Origin: Oasisia sp. SBJ-2009
Taxonomy: Eukaryota; Annelida; Polychaeta; Sabellida; Siboglinidae
NCBI GenBank assembly: GCA_964017155.1
Contig: OZ024855.1
Location: 4,154,690-4,218,689 of the forward strand
DNA length: 64,000 nt
Direction: 5' to 3'
The stretch's first letter is position 1, and each line of letters starts with the position of its first letter. The position numbers and the translations under genes are program-made. Below the pieces are notes generated by a model. It was not told the DNA's origin. It worked only from the letters and a program-made list of their open reading frames with translations, and made no database searches. Shown one piece after another: positions 25,960-37,251 of the stretch.

Positions 25960-28900
25960 ACTTAAAAAGTCAGCTGCTGTTGTCTCTTTATGAACTGATA
26001 CTGACTGGTCAAGTGTGTAGTTGTCTGTCTCTGTGAACTGACACTGACTGGTCAAGTGTGTAGTTGTCTGTCTCTGTGAACTGACACTGACTGGTCAAGT
26101 GTGTAGTTGTCTGTCTCTGTGAATTGACACTGACTGGTCAAGTGTGTAGTTGTCTGTCTCTGTGAACTGACACTGACTGGTCAAGTGTGTAGTTGTCTGT
26201 CTCTGTGAACTGACACTGACTGGTCAAGTGTGTAGTTGTCTGTCTCTTTATGAACTGATACTGACTGGTCAAGTGTGTAGTTGTCTGTCTCTGTGAACTG
26301 ACACTGACTGGTCAAGTGTGTAGTTGTCTGTCTCTGTGAACTGACACTGACTGGTCAAGTCTGTAGTTGTCTGTCTCTGTGAACTGACACTGACTGGTCA
26401 AGTGTGTAGTTGTCTGTCTCTGTAAACTGACACTGTCTGGTCAAGTGTGTAGTTGTCTGTCTCTGTGAACTGACACTGACTGGTCAAGTGTGTAGTTGTC
26501 TGTCTCTGTGAACTGACACTGACTGGTAAAGTGTGTAGTTGTCTGTTTCCATGAACTGATACTGACTGATCAAGTGTGTAGTTGTCCGTTTCCATGAACT
26601 GATACTGACTGGTCAAGTGTGTAGTTGTCTGTTTCCATGAACTGATACTGACTGATCAAGTGTGTAGTTGTCTGTTTCCATGAACTGATACTGACTGATC
26701 AAGTGTGTAGTTGTCTCTTTGTGAACTGATACTGACTGATCAAGTGTGTAGTTGTCTGTCTCTGTGAACTGATACTGACTGATCAAGTGTGTAGTTGTCT
26801 GTGTCTATGAACTGATACTGACTGATCAAGTGTGTAGTTGTCTGTTTCTATGAACTGATACTGACTGATCAAGTGTGTAGTTGTCTGTCTCTTTGAACTG
26901 ATAATGACTGATCAAGTGTGTAGTTGTCTGTTTCTATGAACTGATACTGACTGATCAAGTGTGTAGTTGTCTGGTTTTATGAACTGATACTGACTGATCA
27001 AGTGTGTAGTCGTCTATGTCTATGAACTGATATTGACTGATCACGTGCTTAGTTTTCTGTCTCTGTGAACTGATACTGACTGATCAAGTGTGTAGTTGTC
27101 TGTTTCTATGAACTGACACTGACTGATCAAGTGTGTAGTTGTCTGTCTCTGTCAACTGATACTGCCTGATCAAGTGTGTAGTTGTCTGTCTCCGTGAACT
27201 CATAGTGACTGATGAAGTGTGTAGTTGTCTGTCTGTGTGAACTGACACTGACTGATGAAGTGTGTAGTTGTCTGTCTCTGTGAACTGATACTGTCTGATC
27301 AAGTGTGTAGTTGTCTGTCTCTGTGAACTTATACTGCCTGATCAAGTGTGTAGTTGTCTGTCTCCGTGAACTCATAGTGACTGATGAAGTGTGTAGTTGT
27401 CTGTCTCTGTGAACTGACACTGACTGATGAAGTATGTAGTTGTCTGTATCCGTGAACTCATAATGACTGATGAAGTGTGTAGTTGTCTGTCTGTGTGAAC
27501 TGACACTGACTGATGAAGTGTGTACGTGTCTGTCTCTGTGAACTGATACTGCCTGATCAAGTGTGTAGTTGTCTGTCTCTGTGAACTGATACTGCCTGAT
27601 CAAGTGTGTAGTTGTCTGTCTCTGTGAACTTATACTGCCTGATCAAGTGTGTAGTTGTCTGTCTCTTTATGAACTGATACTGACTGGTCAAGTGTGTAGT
27701 TGTCTGTCTCTGTGAACTGACACTGACTGGTCAAGTGTGTAGTTGTCTCTCTCTGTGAACTGACACTGACTGGTCAAGTCTGTAGTTGTCTGTCTCTGTG
27801 AACTGACACTGACTGGCCAAGTGTGTAGTTGTATGTCTCTGTGAACTGACACTGACTGGTCAAGTGTGTAGTTGTCTGTCTTTGTGAACTGACACTGACT
27901 GGTAAAGTGTGTTGTTGTCTGTCTCTGTGAACTGACACTGACTGGTAAAGTGTGTAGTTGTCTGTCTCTGTGAACTGATACTGACTGGTCAAGTGTGTAG
28001 TTGTCTGTCTCTGTGAACTGATACTGACTGGTCAAGTGTGTAGTTGTCTGTCTCTGTGAACTGATACTGACTGGTCAAGTGTGTAGTTGTTTGTCTCTGT
28101 GAACTGATACTGCCTGATCAAGTGTGTAGTTGTATGTCTCTGTGAACTGATACTGACTGGTCAAGTGTGTAGTTGTCTGTTTCCATGAACTGATACTGAC
28201 TGATCAAGTGTGTAGTTGTCTGTTTACATGAACTGATACTGACTGATCAAGTGTGTAGTTGTCTGTTTCCATGAACTGATACGGACAGGTCAAGTGTGTA
28301 GTTGTCTGTTTCCATGAACTGATACTGACTGATCAAGTGTGTAGTTGTCTGTTTCCATGAACTGATACTGACTGATCAAGTGTGTAGTTGTCTCTTTATG
28401 AACTGGTACTGACTGATCAAATGTGTAGTTGTCTGTTTCCATGAACTGATACTGACTGATCAAGTGTGTAGTTGTCTGTTTCCATGAACTGACACTGACT
28501 GGTCAAGTGTGTAGTTGTATGTCTCTGTGAACTTATACTGACTGATCAAGTGTGTAGTTGTGTGTCTCTGTGAACTGATACTGACTGATCAAGTCTGTAG
28601 TTGTCTGTCTCTGTGAACTGACACTGACTGGCCAAGTGTGTAGTTGTCTGTCTCTGTGAACTGACACTGTCTGGTCAAGTGTGTAGTTGTATGTCTCTGT
28701 GAACTGACACTGACTGGTAAAGTGTGTAGTTGTCTGTTTCCATGAACTGATACTGACTGATCAAGTGTGTAGTTGTCCGTTTCCATGAACTGATACTGAC
28801 TGGTCAAGTGTGTAGTTGTCTGTTTCCATGAACTGATACTGACTGATCAAGTGTGTAGTTGTCTGTTTCCATGAACTGATACTGACTGATCAAGTGTGTA

Positions 28901-31900
28901 GTTGTCTCTTTGTGAACTGATACTGACTGATCAAGTGTGTAGTTGTCTGTCTCTGTGAACTGATACTGACTGATCAAGTGTGTAGTTGTCTGTTTCTATG
29001 AACTGATACTGACTGATCAAGTGTGTAGTTGTCTGTGTCTATGAACTGATACTGACTGACCAAGTGTGTAGTTGTCTGTTTCTATGAACTGATACTGACT
29101 GATCAAGTGTGTAGTTGTCTGTCTCTTTGAACTGATAATGACTGATCAAGTGTGTAGTTGTCTGTTTCTATGAACTGATACTGACTGATCAAGTGTGTAG
29201 TTGTCTGGTTTTATGAACTGATACTGACTGATCAAGTGTGTAGTCGTCTATGTCTATGAACTGATATTGACTGATCACGTGCTTAGTTTTCTGTCTCTGT
29301 GAACTGATACTGACTGATCAAGTGTGTAGTTGTCTGTTTCTATGAACTGACACTGACTGATGAAGTGTGTAGTTGTCTGTCTCTGTCAACTGATACTGCC
29401 TGATCAAGTGTGTAGTTGTCTGTCTCCGTGAACTCATAGTGACTGATGAAGTGTGTAGTTGTCTGTCTGTGTGAACTGACACTGACTGATGAAGTGTGTA
29501 GTTGTCTGTCTCTGTGAACTGATACTGTCTGATCAAGTGTGTAGTTGTCTGTCTCTGTGAACTTATACTGCCTGATCAAGTGTGTAGTTGTCTGTCTCCG
29601 TGAACTCATAGTGACTGATGAAGTGTGTAGTTGTCTGTCTCTGTGAACTGACACTGACTGATGAAGTATGTAGTTGTCTGTATCCGTGAACTCATAATGA
29701 CTGATGAAGTGTGTAGTTGTCTGTCTGTGTGAACTGACACTGACTGATGAAGTGTGTACGTGTCTGTCTCTGTGAACTGATACTGCCTGATCAAGTGTGT
29801 AGTTGTCTGTTTCCATGAACTGATACTGACTGATCAAGTGTGTAGTTGTCTGTTTCCATGAACTGATACTGACTGATCAAGTGTGTAGTTGTCTCTTTAT
29901 GAACTGGTACTGACTGATCAAGTGTGTAGTTGTCTGTTTCCATGAACTGATACTGACTGATCAAGTGTGTAGTTGTCTGTTTCCATGAATTGATACTGAC
30001 TGATCAAGTGTGTAGTTGTCCGTTTCCATGAACTGATACTGACTGATCAAGTGTGTAGTTGTCTGTTTCCATGAACTGACAATGACTGATCAAGTGTGTA
30101 GTTGTCTCTTTATGAACTGATACTGGCTGATCAAGTGTGTAGTTGTCTGTCTCTGTGAACTGACACTGACTGGCCAAGTGTGTAGTTGTCTGTCTCTGTG
30201 AACTGACACTGACTGGCCAAGTGTGTAGTTGTCTGTCTCTGTGAACTGACACTGTCTGGTCAAGTGTGTAGTTGTATGTCTCTGTGAACTGACACTGACT
30301 GGTCAAGTGTGTAGTTGTCTGTCTTTGTGAACTGACACTGACTGGTAAAGTGTGTAGTTGTCTGTCTCTGTGAACTGATACTGACTGGTCAAGTGTGTAG
30401 TTGTCTGTCTCTGTGAACTGATACTGACTGGTCAAGTGTGTAGTTGTCTGTCTCTGTGAACTGATACTGACTGGTCAAGTGTGTAGTTGTTTGTCTCTGT
30501 GAACTGATACTGCCTGATCAAGTGTGTAGTTGTATGTCTCTGTGAACTGATACTGACTGGTCAAGTGTGTAGTTGTCTGTTTCCATGAACTGATACTGAC
30601 TGATCAAGTGTGTAGTTGTCTGTTTCCATGAACTGATACTGACTGATCAAGTGTGTAGTTGTCTGTTTCCATGAACTGATACGGACAGGTCAAGTGTGTA
30701 GTTGTCTGTTTCCATGAACTGATACTGACTGATCAAGTGTGTAGTTGTCTGTTTCCATGAACTGATACTGACTGGTCAAGTGTGTAGTTGTCTGTTTCCA
30801 TGAACTGATACTGACTGATCAAGTGTGTAGTTGTCTGTTTCCATGAACTGACACTGACTGGTCAAGTGTGTAGTTGTCTCTCACTGTGAACTGACACTGA
30901 CTGGTCAAGTGTGTAGTTGTCTGTCTCTGTGAACTGACACTGACTGGCCAAGTGTGTAGTTGTCTGTCTCTGTGAACTGACACTGTCTGGTCAAGTGTGT
31001 AGTTGTATGTCTCTGTGAACTGACACTGACTGGTCAAGTGTGTAGTTGTCTGTCTTTGTGAACTGACACTGACTGGTAAAGTGTGTAGTTGTCTGTCTCT
31101 GTGAACTGATACTGACTGGTCAAGTGTGTAGTTGTCTGTCTCTGTGAACTGATACTGACTGGTCAAGTGTGTAGTTGTCTGTCTCTGTGAACTGATACTG
31201 ACTGGTCAAGTGTGTAGTTGTTTGTCTCTGTGAACTGATACTGCCTGATCAAGTGTGTAGTTGTATGTCTCTGTGAACTGATACTGACTGGTCAAGTGTG
31301 TAGTTGTCTGTTTCCATGAACTGATACTGACTGATCAAGTGTGTAGTTGTCTGTTTCCATGAACTGATACTGACTGATCAAGTGTGTAGTTGTCTGTTTC
31401 CATGAACTGATACGGACAGGTCAAGTGTGTAGTTGTCTGTTTCCATGAACTGATACTGACTGATCAAGTGTGTAGTTGTCTGTTTCCATGAACTGATACT
31501 GACTGATCAAGTGTGTAGTTGTCTCTTTATGAACTGGTACTGACTGATCAAGTGTGTAGTTGTCTGTTTCCATGAACTGATACTGACTGATCAAGTGTGT
31601 AGTTGTCTGTTTCCATGAATTGATACTGACTGATCAAGTGTGTAGTTGTCCGTTTCCATGAACTGATACTGACTGATCAAGTGTGTAGTTGTCTGTTTCC
31701 ATGAACTGACAATGACTGATCAAGTGTGTAGTTGTCTCTTTATGAACTGATACTGGCTGATCAAGTGTGTAGTTGTCTGTTTCCATGAACTGATACTGAC
31801 TGATCAAGTGTGTAGTTGTCCGTTTCCATGAACTGATACTGACTGGTCAAGTGTGTAGTTGTCTGTTTCCATGAACTGATACTGACTGATCAAGTGTGTA

Positions 31901-33490
31901 GTTGTCTGTTTCCATGAACTGATACTGACTGATCAAGTGTGTAGTTGTCTCTTTGTGAACTGATACTGACTGATCAAGTGTGTAGTTGTCTGTTTCTGTG
32001 AACTGATAATGACTGATCAAGTGTGTAATTGTCTGTTTCTATGAACTGATTCTGACTGATCAAGTGTGTAGTTGTCTGTTTCTATGAACTGATAATGACT
32101 GATGAAGTGTGTAGTTGTCTGTCTCTGTGAACTGATACTGACTGATCAAGTGTGTAGTTGTCTGTTTCTATGAACTGATACTGACTGATCAAGTGTGTAG
32201 TTGTCTGTGTCTATGAACTGATACTGACTGATCAAGTGTGTAGTTGTCTGTTTCTATGAACTGATACTGACTGATCAAGTGTGTAGTTGTCTGTCTCTTT
32301 GAACTGATAAAGACTGATCAAGTGTGTAGTTGTCTGTTTCTATGAACTGATACTGACTGATCAAGTGTGTAGTTGTCTGTTTCTATGAACTGATACTGAC
32401 TGATGAAGTGTGTAGTTGTCTGGTTTTATGAACTGATACTGACTGATCAAGTGTGTAGTTGTCTATGTCTATGAACTGATATTGACTGATCACGTGCTTA
32501 GTTTTCTGTCTCTGTGAACTGATACTGACTGATCAAGTGTGTAGTTGTCTTTTTCTATGAACTGACACTGACTGATGAAGTGTGTAGTTGTCTGTCTCTG
32601 TCAACTGATACTGCCTGATCAAGTGTGTAGTTGTCTGTCTCCGTGAACTCATAGTGACTGATCAAGTGTGTAGTTGTCTGTCTGTGTGAACTGACACTGA
32701 CTGATGAAGTGTGTAGTTGTCTGTCTCTGTGAACTGATACTGCCTGATCAAGTGTGTAGTTGTCTGTCTCTGTGAACTTATACTGCCTTATCAAGTGTGT
32801 AGTTGTCTGTCTGTGTGAACTGACACTGACTAATGAAGTGTGTAGTTGTCTGTCTCCGTGAACTCATAGTGACTGATGAAGTGTGTAGTTGTCTGTCTGT
32901 GTGAACTGACACTGACTGATGAAGTGTGTAGTTGTCTGTCTCCGTGAACTCATAGTGACTGATGAAGTGTGTAGTTGTCTGTCTGTGTGAACTGACACTG
33001 ACTGATGAAGTGTGTAGTTGTCTGTCTCCGTGAACTCATAGTGACTGATGAAGTGTGTAGTTGTCTGTCTGTGTGAACTGACACTGACTGATGAAGTGTG
33101 TAGTTGTCTGTCTCCGTGAACTCATAGTGACTGATGAAGTGTGTAGTTGTCTGTCTGTTTGAACTGACACTTACTGATGAAGTGTGTAGGTGTCTGTTTC
33201 TGTGAACTGATACTGCCTGATCAAGTGTGTAGTTGTCTGTCTGTGTGAACTGACACTGACTGATGAAGTGTGTAGTTGTCTGTCTCCGTGAACTCATAGT
33301 GACTGATGAAGTGTGTAGTTGTCTGTCTGTGTGAACTGACACTGACTGATGAAGTGTGTAGTTGTCTGTCTGTGTGAACTGACACTGACTGATGAAGTGT
33401 GTAGTTGTCTGTCTGTGTGAACTGACACTGACTGATGAAGTGTGTAGTTGTCTGTCTGTGTGAACTGACACTGACTGATGAAGTGTGTAG
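25960..33490. repeat. 7.5-kb minisatellite, 43-bp unit, about 175 copies, higher-order structure
   Basis: Unit contains GTGTGTAGTTGTCTGTCTCT and GAACTGACACTGACTGGTCA. Several variant types (TTTCCATGAACTG, CTCCGTGAACTCATAG, GTCTATGAACTG) are arranged in blocks. Long blocks recur: GATACGGACAGG at 28279, 30679 and 31411, and TCACGTGCTTAG at about 27041, 29275 and 32490. The last copy ends in TGTGTAG, the acceptor of the next CUB3 exon. Minus-strand frames (QYQFTETDNYTLDQSV type) are artefacts, although 43 is not a multiple of three. Confidence 0.97.
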
Positions 33491-33647
33491 GTGCGAGACG
33501 GAGCGAGTGAGAGGGCGAACCTGGTGGGGCAATACTGCGGCACCCGGGCCCCGGCGACCTTCACCTCTAGCTCCAACACCCTCTGGATCAAGTTTAAGAC
33601 GGATGCAACAAATCGTGGATCTGGCTTCCGGGTAACCTGGAAAGTGG
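33491..33647 (+). CDS. CUBN: cubilin exon, CUB3 second half
   Basis: Phase 0 to phase 1. Reads VRDGASERANLVGQYCGTRA, then SSSNTLWIKFKTDATNRGSG and FRVTW. Matches human CUB3 IEVRDGETLLGKVC..NSVWIRFKIDASV. Its acceptor is the terminal TGTGTAG of the 43-bp minisatellite. Confidence 0.95.
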
Positions 33648-33991
33648 GTGAGTCACTGCTAGTTGATGCGTATGGGAAGGATCCGTGTTCATTTACTGTG
33701 TACATTCCATTCCAGCTGATGCAATTTGAAGCCGTTGTAAACGGTTATAACTAAAATATGTTACATACAAATGTACATTGCTAAATTACACATCACATTA
33801 TTGACGTGTTGTGGTAACTGATGATGTAGTGTTGTTGATAGCAAATGTAACAATTACTAGACATTACATACAGTACTCTGAGCTGTTGGTACAACTGAAT
33901 CTTGGTGGATAGTGACAAGTGTCACGTTTATTGTCAGATGTCACCTCACTGACACTTGGCATCTCACTGACACCTGTCACCTTGCTTGCAG
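33648..33991. other. intron sequence, nothing recognised
   Basis: Short unique intron between CUB3 and CUB4, ending CTTGCTTGCAG. Confidence 0.55.
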
Positions 33992-34173
33992 CCTGTGGGG
34001 GGACACTGCGGGGTGCGGCAGGTGACATCAAGTCACCCTATTTCCCCCTGGCCTACCCAGGCCATCACGAGTGTGTGTACAACGTGGTACAGCCGACAGA
34101 CACGCCCATCATTCTGTCCTTCGTCACCTTTGACATTGGAGAAGCTGGGGCCTGCACCACGAACTACCTACAG
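33992..34173 (+). CDS. CUBN: cubilin exon, CUB4 first half
   Basis: Phase 1 to phase 0 (CTACAG|GTACAC). Reads ACGGTLRGAAGDIKSPYFPL, ECVYNVVQP and FVTFDIGEAGACTTNYLQ, matching human CUB4 SPFFPNVYPG..FTVFEIGSSAHCETDYVE. The Asp of the C-x-x-D calcium motif is Asn (CTTN). Confidence 0.95.
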
Positions 34174-35553
34174 GTACACCTGTCATAAACTACCTCCAGG
34201 TACACCTGTCATAAACTACCTCCAGGTACACCTGTCATAAACTACCTCCACATACACCTGTCATTAAACTACCTCCAGGTACACCTGTCATTAAAACTAC
34301 CTCCAGGTACACCTGTCATTAAACTACCTCCAGGTACACCTGTTATTAAACTACCTCCAGGTACACCTGTCATTAAACTACCTCCAGGTACACCTGTTAT
34401 TAAACTACCTCCAGGTACACCTGTCGTAAACTACCTCCAGGTACACCTGTCATAAACTACCTCCACGTACACCTGTCAAAAACTACCTCCAGGTACACCT
34501 GTCATTAAAACTACCTCCAAGTATACCTGTCATTAAAACTACCTCCAGGTACACCTGTCATTAAAACTATCTCCAGGTACACCTGTCATTAAAACTACCT
34601 CCAGGTACACCTGTCATTAAACTACCTCCAGGTACACCTGTCATTAAACTACCTCCAGGTACACCTGTCATTAAACTACCTCCAAGTACACCTGTTATTA
34701 AACTACCTCCATGTACACCTGTCATAAACTACCTCCAGGTACACCTGTTATTAAACTACCTCCAGGTACACCTGTCATAAACTACCTCCAGGAACACCTG
34801 TCATTAAACTACCTCCAAGTACACCTGTCATTAAACTACCTCCAGGTACACCTGTTATTAAACTACCTCCAGGTACACCTGTCATAAACTACCTCCAGGT
34901 ACACCTGTTATTAAACTACCTCCAGGTACACCTGTCATAAACTACCTCCAGGAACACCTGTCATTAAAACTACCTCCAGGTACACCTGTCATTAAAACTA
35001 CCTCCAGGTACACCTGTCATTAAAACTACCTCCAGGTACACCTGTCATAAACTACCTCCAGGTACACCTGTCATTAAAACTACCTCCAGGTACACCTGTC
35101 ATTAAAACTACCTCCAGGTACACCTGTCATAAACTACCTCCAGGTACACCTGTCATTAAAACTACCTCCAAGTACACCTGTCATTAAAACTACCTCCAGG
35201 TACACCTGTCATTAAAACTACCTCCAAGTACACCTGTCATTAAAACTACCTCCAGGTACACCTGTCATTAAACTACCTCCAGGTATACCTGTCATTAAAC
35301 TACCTCCAGGTACACCTGTCATTAAAACTACCTCCAGGTACACCTGTCATTAAACTACCTCCATGTACACCTGTCATTAAAACTACCTCCAGGTACACCT
35401 GTCATTAAACTACCTCCAGGTACACCTGTCATTAAACTACCTCCAGGTACACCTGTCATTAAAACTACCTCCAGGTACACCTGTCATTAAAACTACCTCC
35501 AGGTACACCTGTCATTAAACTACCTCCAGGTACACCTGTCATTCAAACTACCC
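34162..35553 (+). repeat. 26-28-bp donor-containing minisatellite, about 50 copies
   Basis: Each copy carries AACTACCTCCAG followed by GTACACCTGTCAT. The first copy is the CUB4 exon end itself (AACTACCTACAG|GTACACCTGTCAT), so the array repeats the last 12 exon bases together with the donor. Length variants come from A insertions (CATAAAC, CATTAAAC, CATTAAAAC). Confidence 0.96.
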
Positions 35554-35915
35554 GCAGGTATTTGTGATTCAAAGTACTTCCAATCCAAGTACATCTGTCA
35601 TACAAACTACCATCGAGTGCACCTGTCATACAAACATTACCTGTTAGATGGAATTGGAACTGGATTTTTTTTATCTGAACTGACCATTTCTCAGCAAGCG
35701 TTAACCAATGAAATTGATTCAATTGGCGATGAATGAACATTTCAACTGTGATTTTTTTAAATTATATTTGATTTTAAAATCTGCTCACATATTTAAAAGT
35801 GCAAATAACTGTTAAAGACAATTTAAATTAATTCTTTCATTAGTATTTTTTCAATGGGAATTGATAATTTGGAATTGTAGTTGATTCTACAAGGTACAGT
35901 TGGGATAGAGTTTTT
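35554..35915. other. intron sequence, nothing recognised
   Basis: Unique AT-rich sequence between the minisatellite and the small transposon-like element. Confidence 0.5.
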
Positions 35916-36097
35916 CAGGGTCCGTACGTACAGGGCTTTGAAAATCTTGAATTTTACAAAGTAGTCTTGAAAAGTTTTGAATTTAATCATTTTACTGCCC
36001 TTAAAAGTACATATGTCATTAAAACAGTCTTGAATTTTATTTGTCAAAAGTCTTGAATAACCTTGAATTTCACATGTCCAGATGTGTATAGACCCTG
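35916..36097. mobile_element. 182-bp TIR element (MITE-like)
   Basis: Left end CAGGGTCCGTACGTA, and right end, reverse complemented, CAGGGTCTATACACA. It is flanked by the direct repeat GTTTTT (35910-35915 and 36098-36103). The interior is T/A-rich with repeated CTTGAATTTT and AAAAGTCTTGAA words. No coding capacity. Superfamily not certain; hAT-like ends are possible, though the duplication found is six bases. Confidence 0.75.
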
Positions 36098-36183
36098 GTT
36101 TTTGAAGTGACAAGAATTTGAGTTGACAAAACAGAATTGTCCCGTCACTAACCTGGGTCCACTTTGTACCTTGTATGTGACAG

Positions 36184-36352
36184 TTTGGGTCCGGTGAGAC
36201 GGAGGCGAGCGAGTCAGCCAAACTGTGTGGGTCGTCCCTGCCTCCCCCCATGGTTGCTATGGGCAACCTCAAGTTGAAATTCGTCACGGATGGCTCGCCG
36301 TCCAATCGTGGCTTCCACATGACGTTTGAGACGGGACGTCACGGAGGCAGTG
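36184..36352 (+). CDS. CUBN: cubilin exon, CUB4 second half
   Basis: Phase 0 to phase 1. Reads FGSGETEASESAKLCGSSLP, MGNLKLKFVTDGSPSNRG and FHMTFETGRHGGS. It lacks the usual xDG turn after the third Cys, as does human CUB4 (EIGSSS). The final G joins either the acidic exon at 37196 or, if that is skipped, CUB5 directly. Confidence 0.93.
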
Positions 36353-36735
36353 GTAAGTGTCACTGGTGACGTATCACTGGTGTCGTGTCACTAATGTCGT
36401 GTCACTAATGTCATCCAGTTTATCCGTTGTCAAATTGACCTTTTATACCTGATATGAATGTGTGTGATGTTCGATCCAGGTTCTTGCAGTTTGCTCGTTA
36501 GGTCACCTGTAAATTGGCGCATCTACTTTTTCTTTTATAAGTTTTGTGTACTTTGTCTCCCAGCAGCTCGTGTTGTACCTGTGAAACGCACTGTGCTCTC
36601 ACCAGGTGTGTTCGCAATGAATGCTACGTACATATGTGAACTCTGTCAGTATTAGTTTCAAACAGTGCCCAGTAAGACATTTCTGCAACGAAGCCATGAC
36701 ACATTCCTCAGGTGAAAACGAAAAATGGAATCTGA
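36353..36735. other. intron sequence, nothing recognised
   Basis: Unique sequence with a few GTGTCACTAATGTC repeats just after the donor. Confidence 0.5.
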
Positions 36736-36999
36736 GCTTTCTTGGTTGTTGCACCAACTGTGTGGAATTCACTTCCTGCCAGTGTTAAATTACAGGGAAA
36801 TATAGTTTAATTTTGCTGGTGTCTAAACACCTATCTTTAATGCTGCCCGTCCACCTTCGCTTCCTGGCAATTTCGCCCATTCGTTAATAATCACTCATTG
36901 TTTACGATAACGAGTTGGCTTAATCTGTTGGTTTTATCATGGCACTGAGCTTGATCTTCAAGGATATTGGTGCATAGGAAGTCAATATTATTATTATTA
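36736..36999 (+). mobile_element. CR1/L2-like LINE 3' end, decayed
   Basis: The frame reads AFLVVAPTVWNSLPASVK, then stops, with a later LNTYL remnant. The tail has GGCACTGAGCTTG, AGGATATTGGTGCATAGGA and a terminal (ATT)n. These match the elements at 6592 (minus) and 21561 (plus). Stops and loss of the middle show it is dead. Confidence 0.82.
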
Positions 37000-37195
37000 A
37001 AATGCCATTAATGCACAGCAGACATGCAAAATAATCCAGTGAAACATGTATCTAGAAAAGTACGCTACTTCCATACATGGCCTAAGTTTGCAGCCATTTT
37101 TGCCTGACCAAGGAAATCATGACAGGACACACTCAGCCATTCAAAGTGTAACATTTTGGAGTAAAATTTGCTGTATGTATTTGTAAAATTTCTAG
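37000..37195. other. intron sequence before the acidic micro-exon
   Basis: Unique sequence ending in AAAATTTCTAG. Confidence 0.5.
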
Positions 37196-37234
37196 ATGAC
37201 ACCAGTGACAAAGACGACGTTGAAGAGTCTATTC
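37196..37234 (+). CDS. CUBN: cubilin 39-nt acidic linker exon between CUB4 and CUB5 (possibly alternative)
   Basis: Acceptor AAATTTCTAG and strong donor GTAAGTGTT, phase 1 both sides. Encodes DDTSDKDDVEESI, seven acidic residues in 13. With it, CUB5 begins PCGGT; without it, CUB5 begins ACGGT, the form seen at CUB4, CUB6 and CUB12. So skipping keeps frame and restores the usual junction. I know no equivalent in human cubilin. Real exon is likely from the splice signals and frame, but not proven. Confidence 0.65.
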
Positions 37235-37251
37235 GTAAGTGTTGAGATCTG

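Noticed and set aside
24503..26036. Long Pro/Cys/Val frames in three phases
   Set aside because: Low-complexity minisatellite of 29 and 15 bp; no start or splice support.
26398..33705. Many minus-strand TETDNYTL-type frames
   Set aside because: Reverse-strand readings of the 43-bp minisatellite; broken whenever unit length changes.
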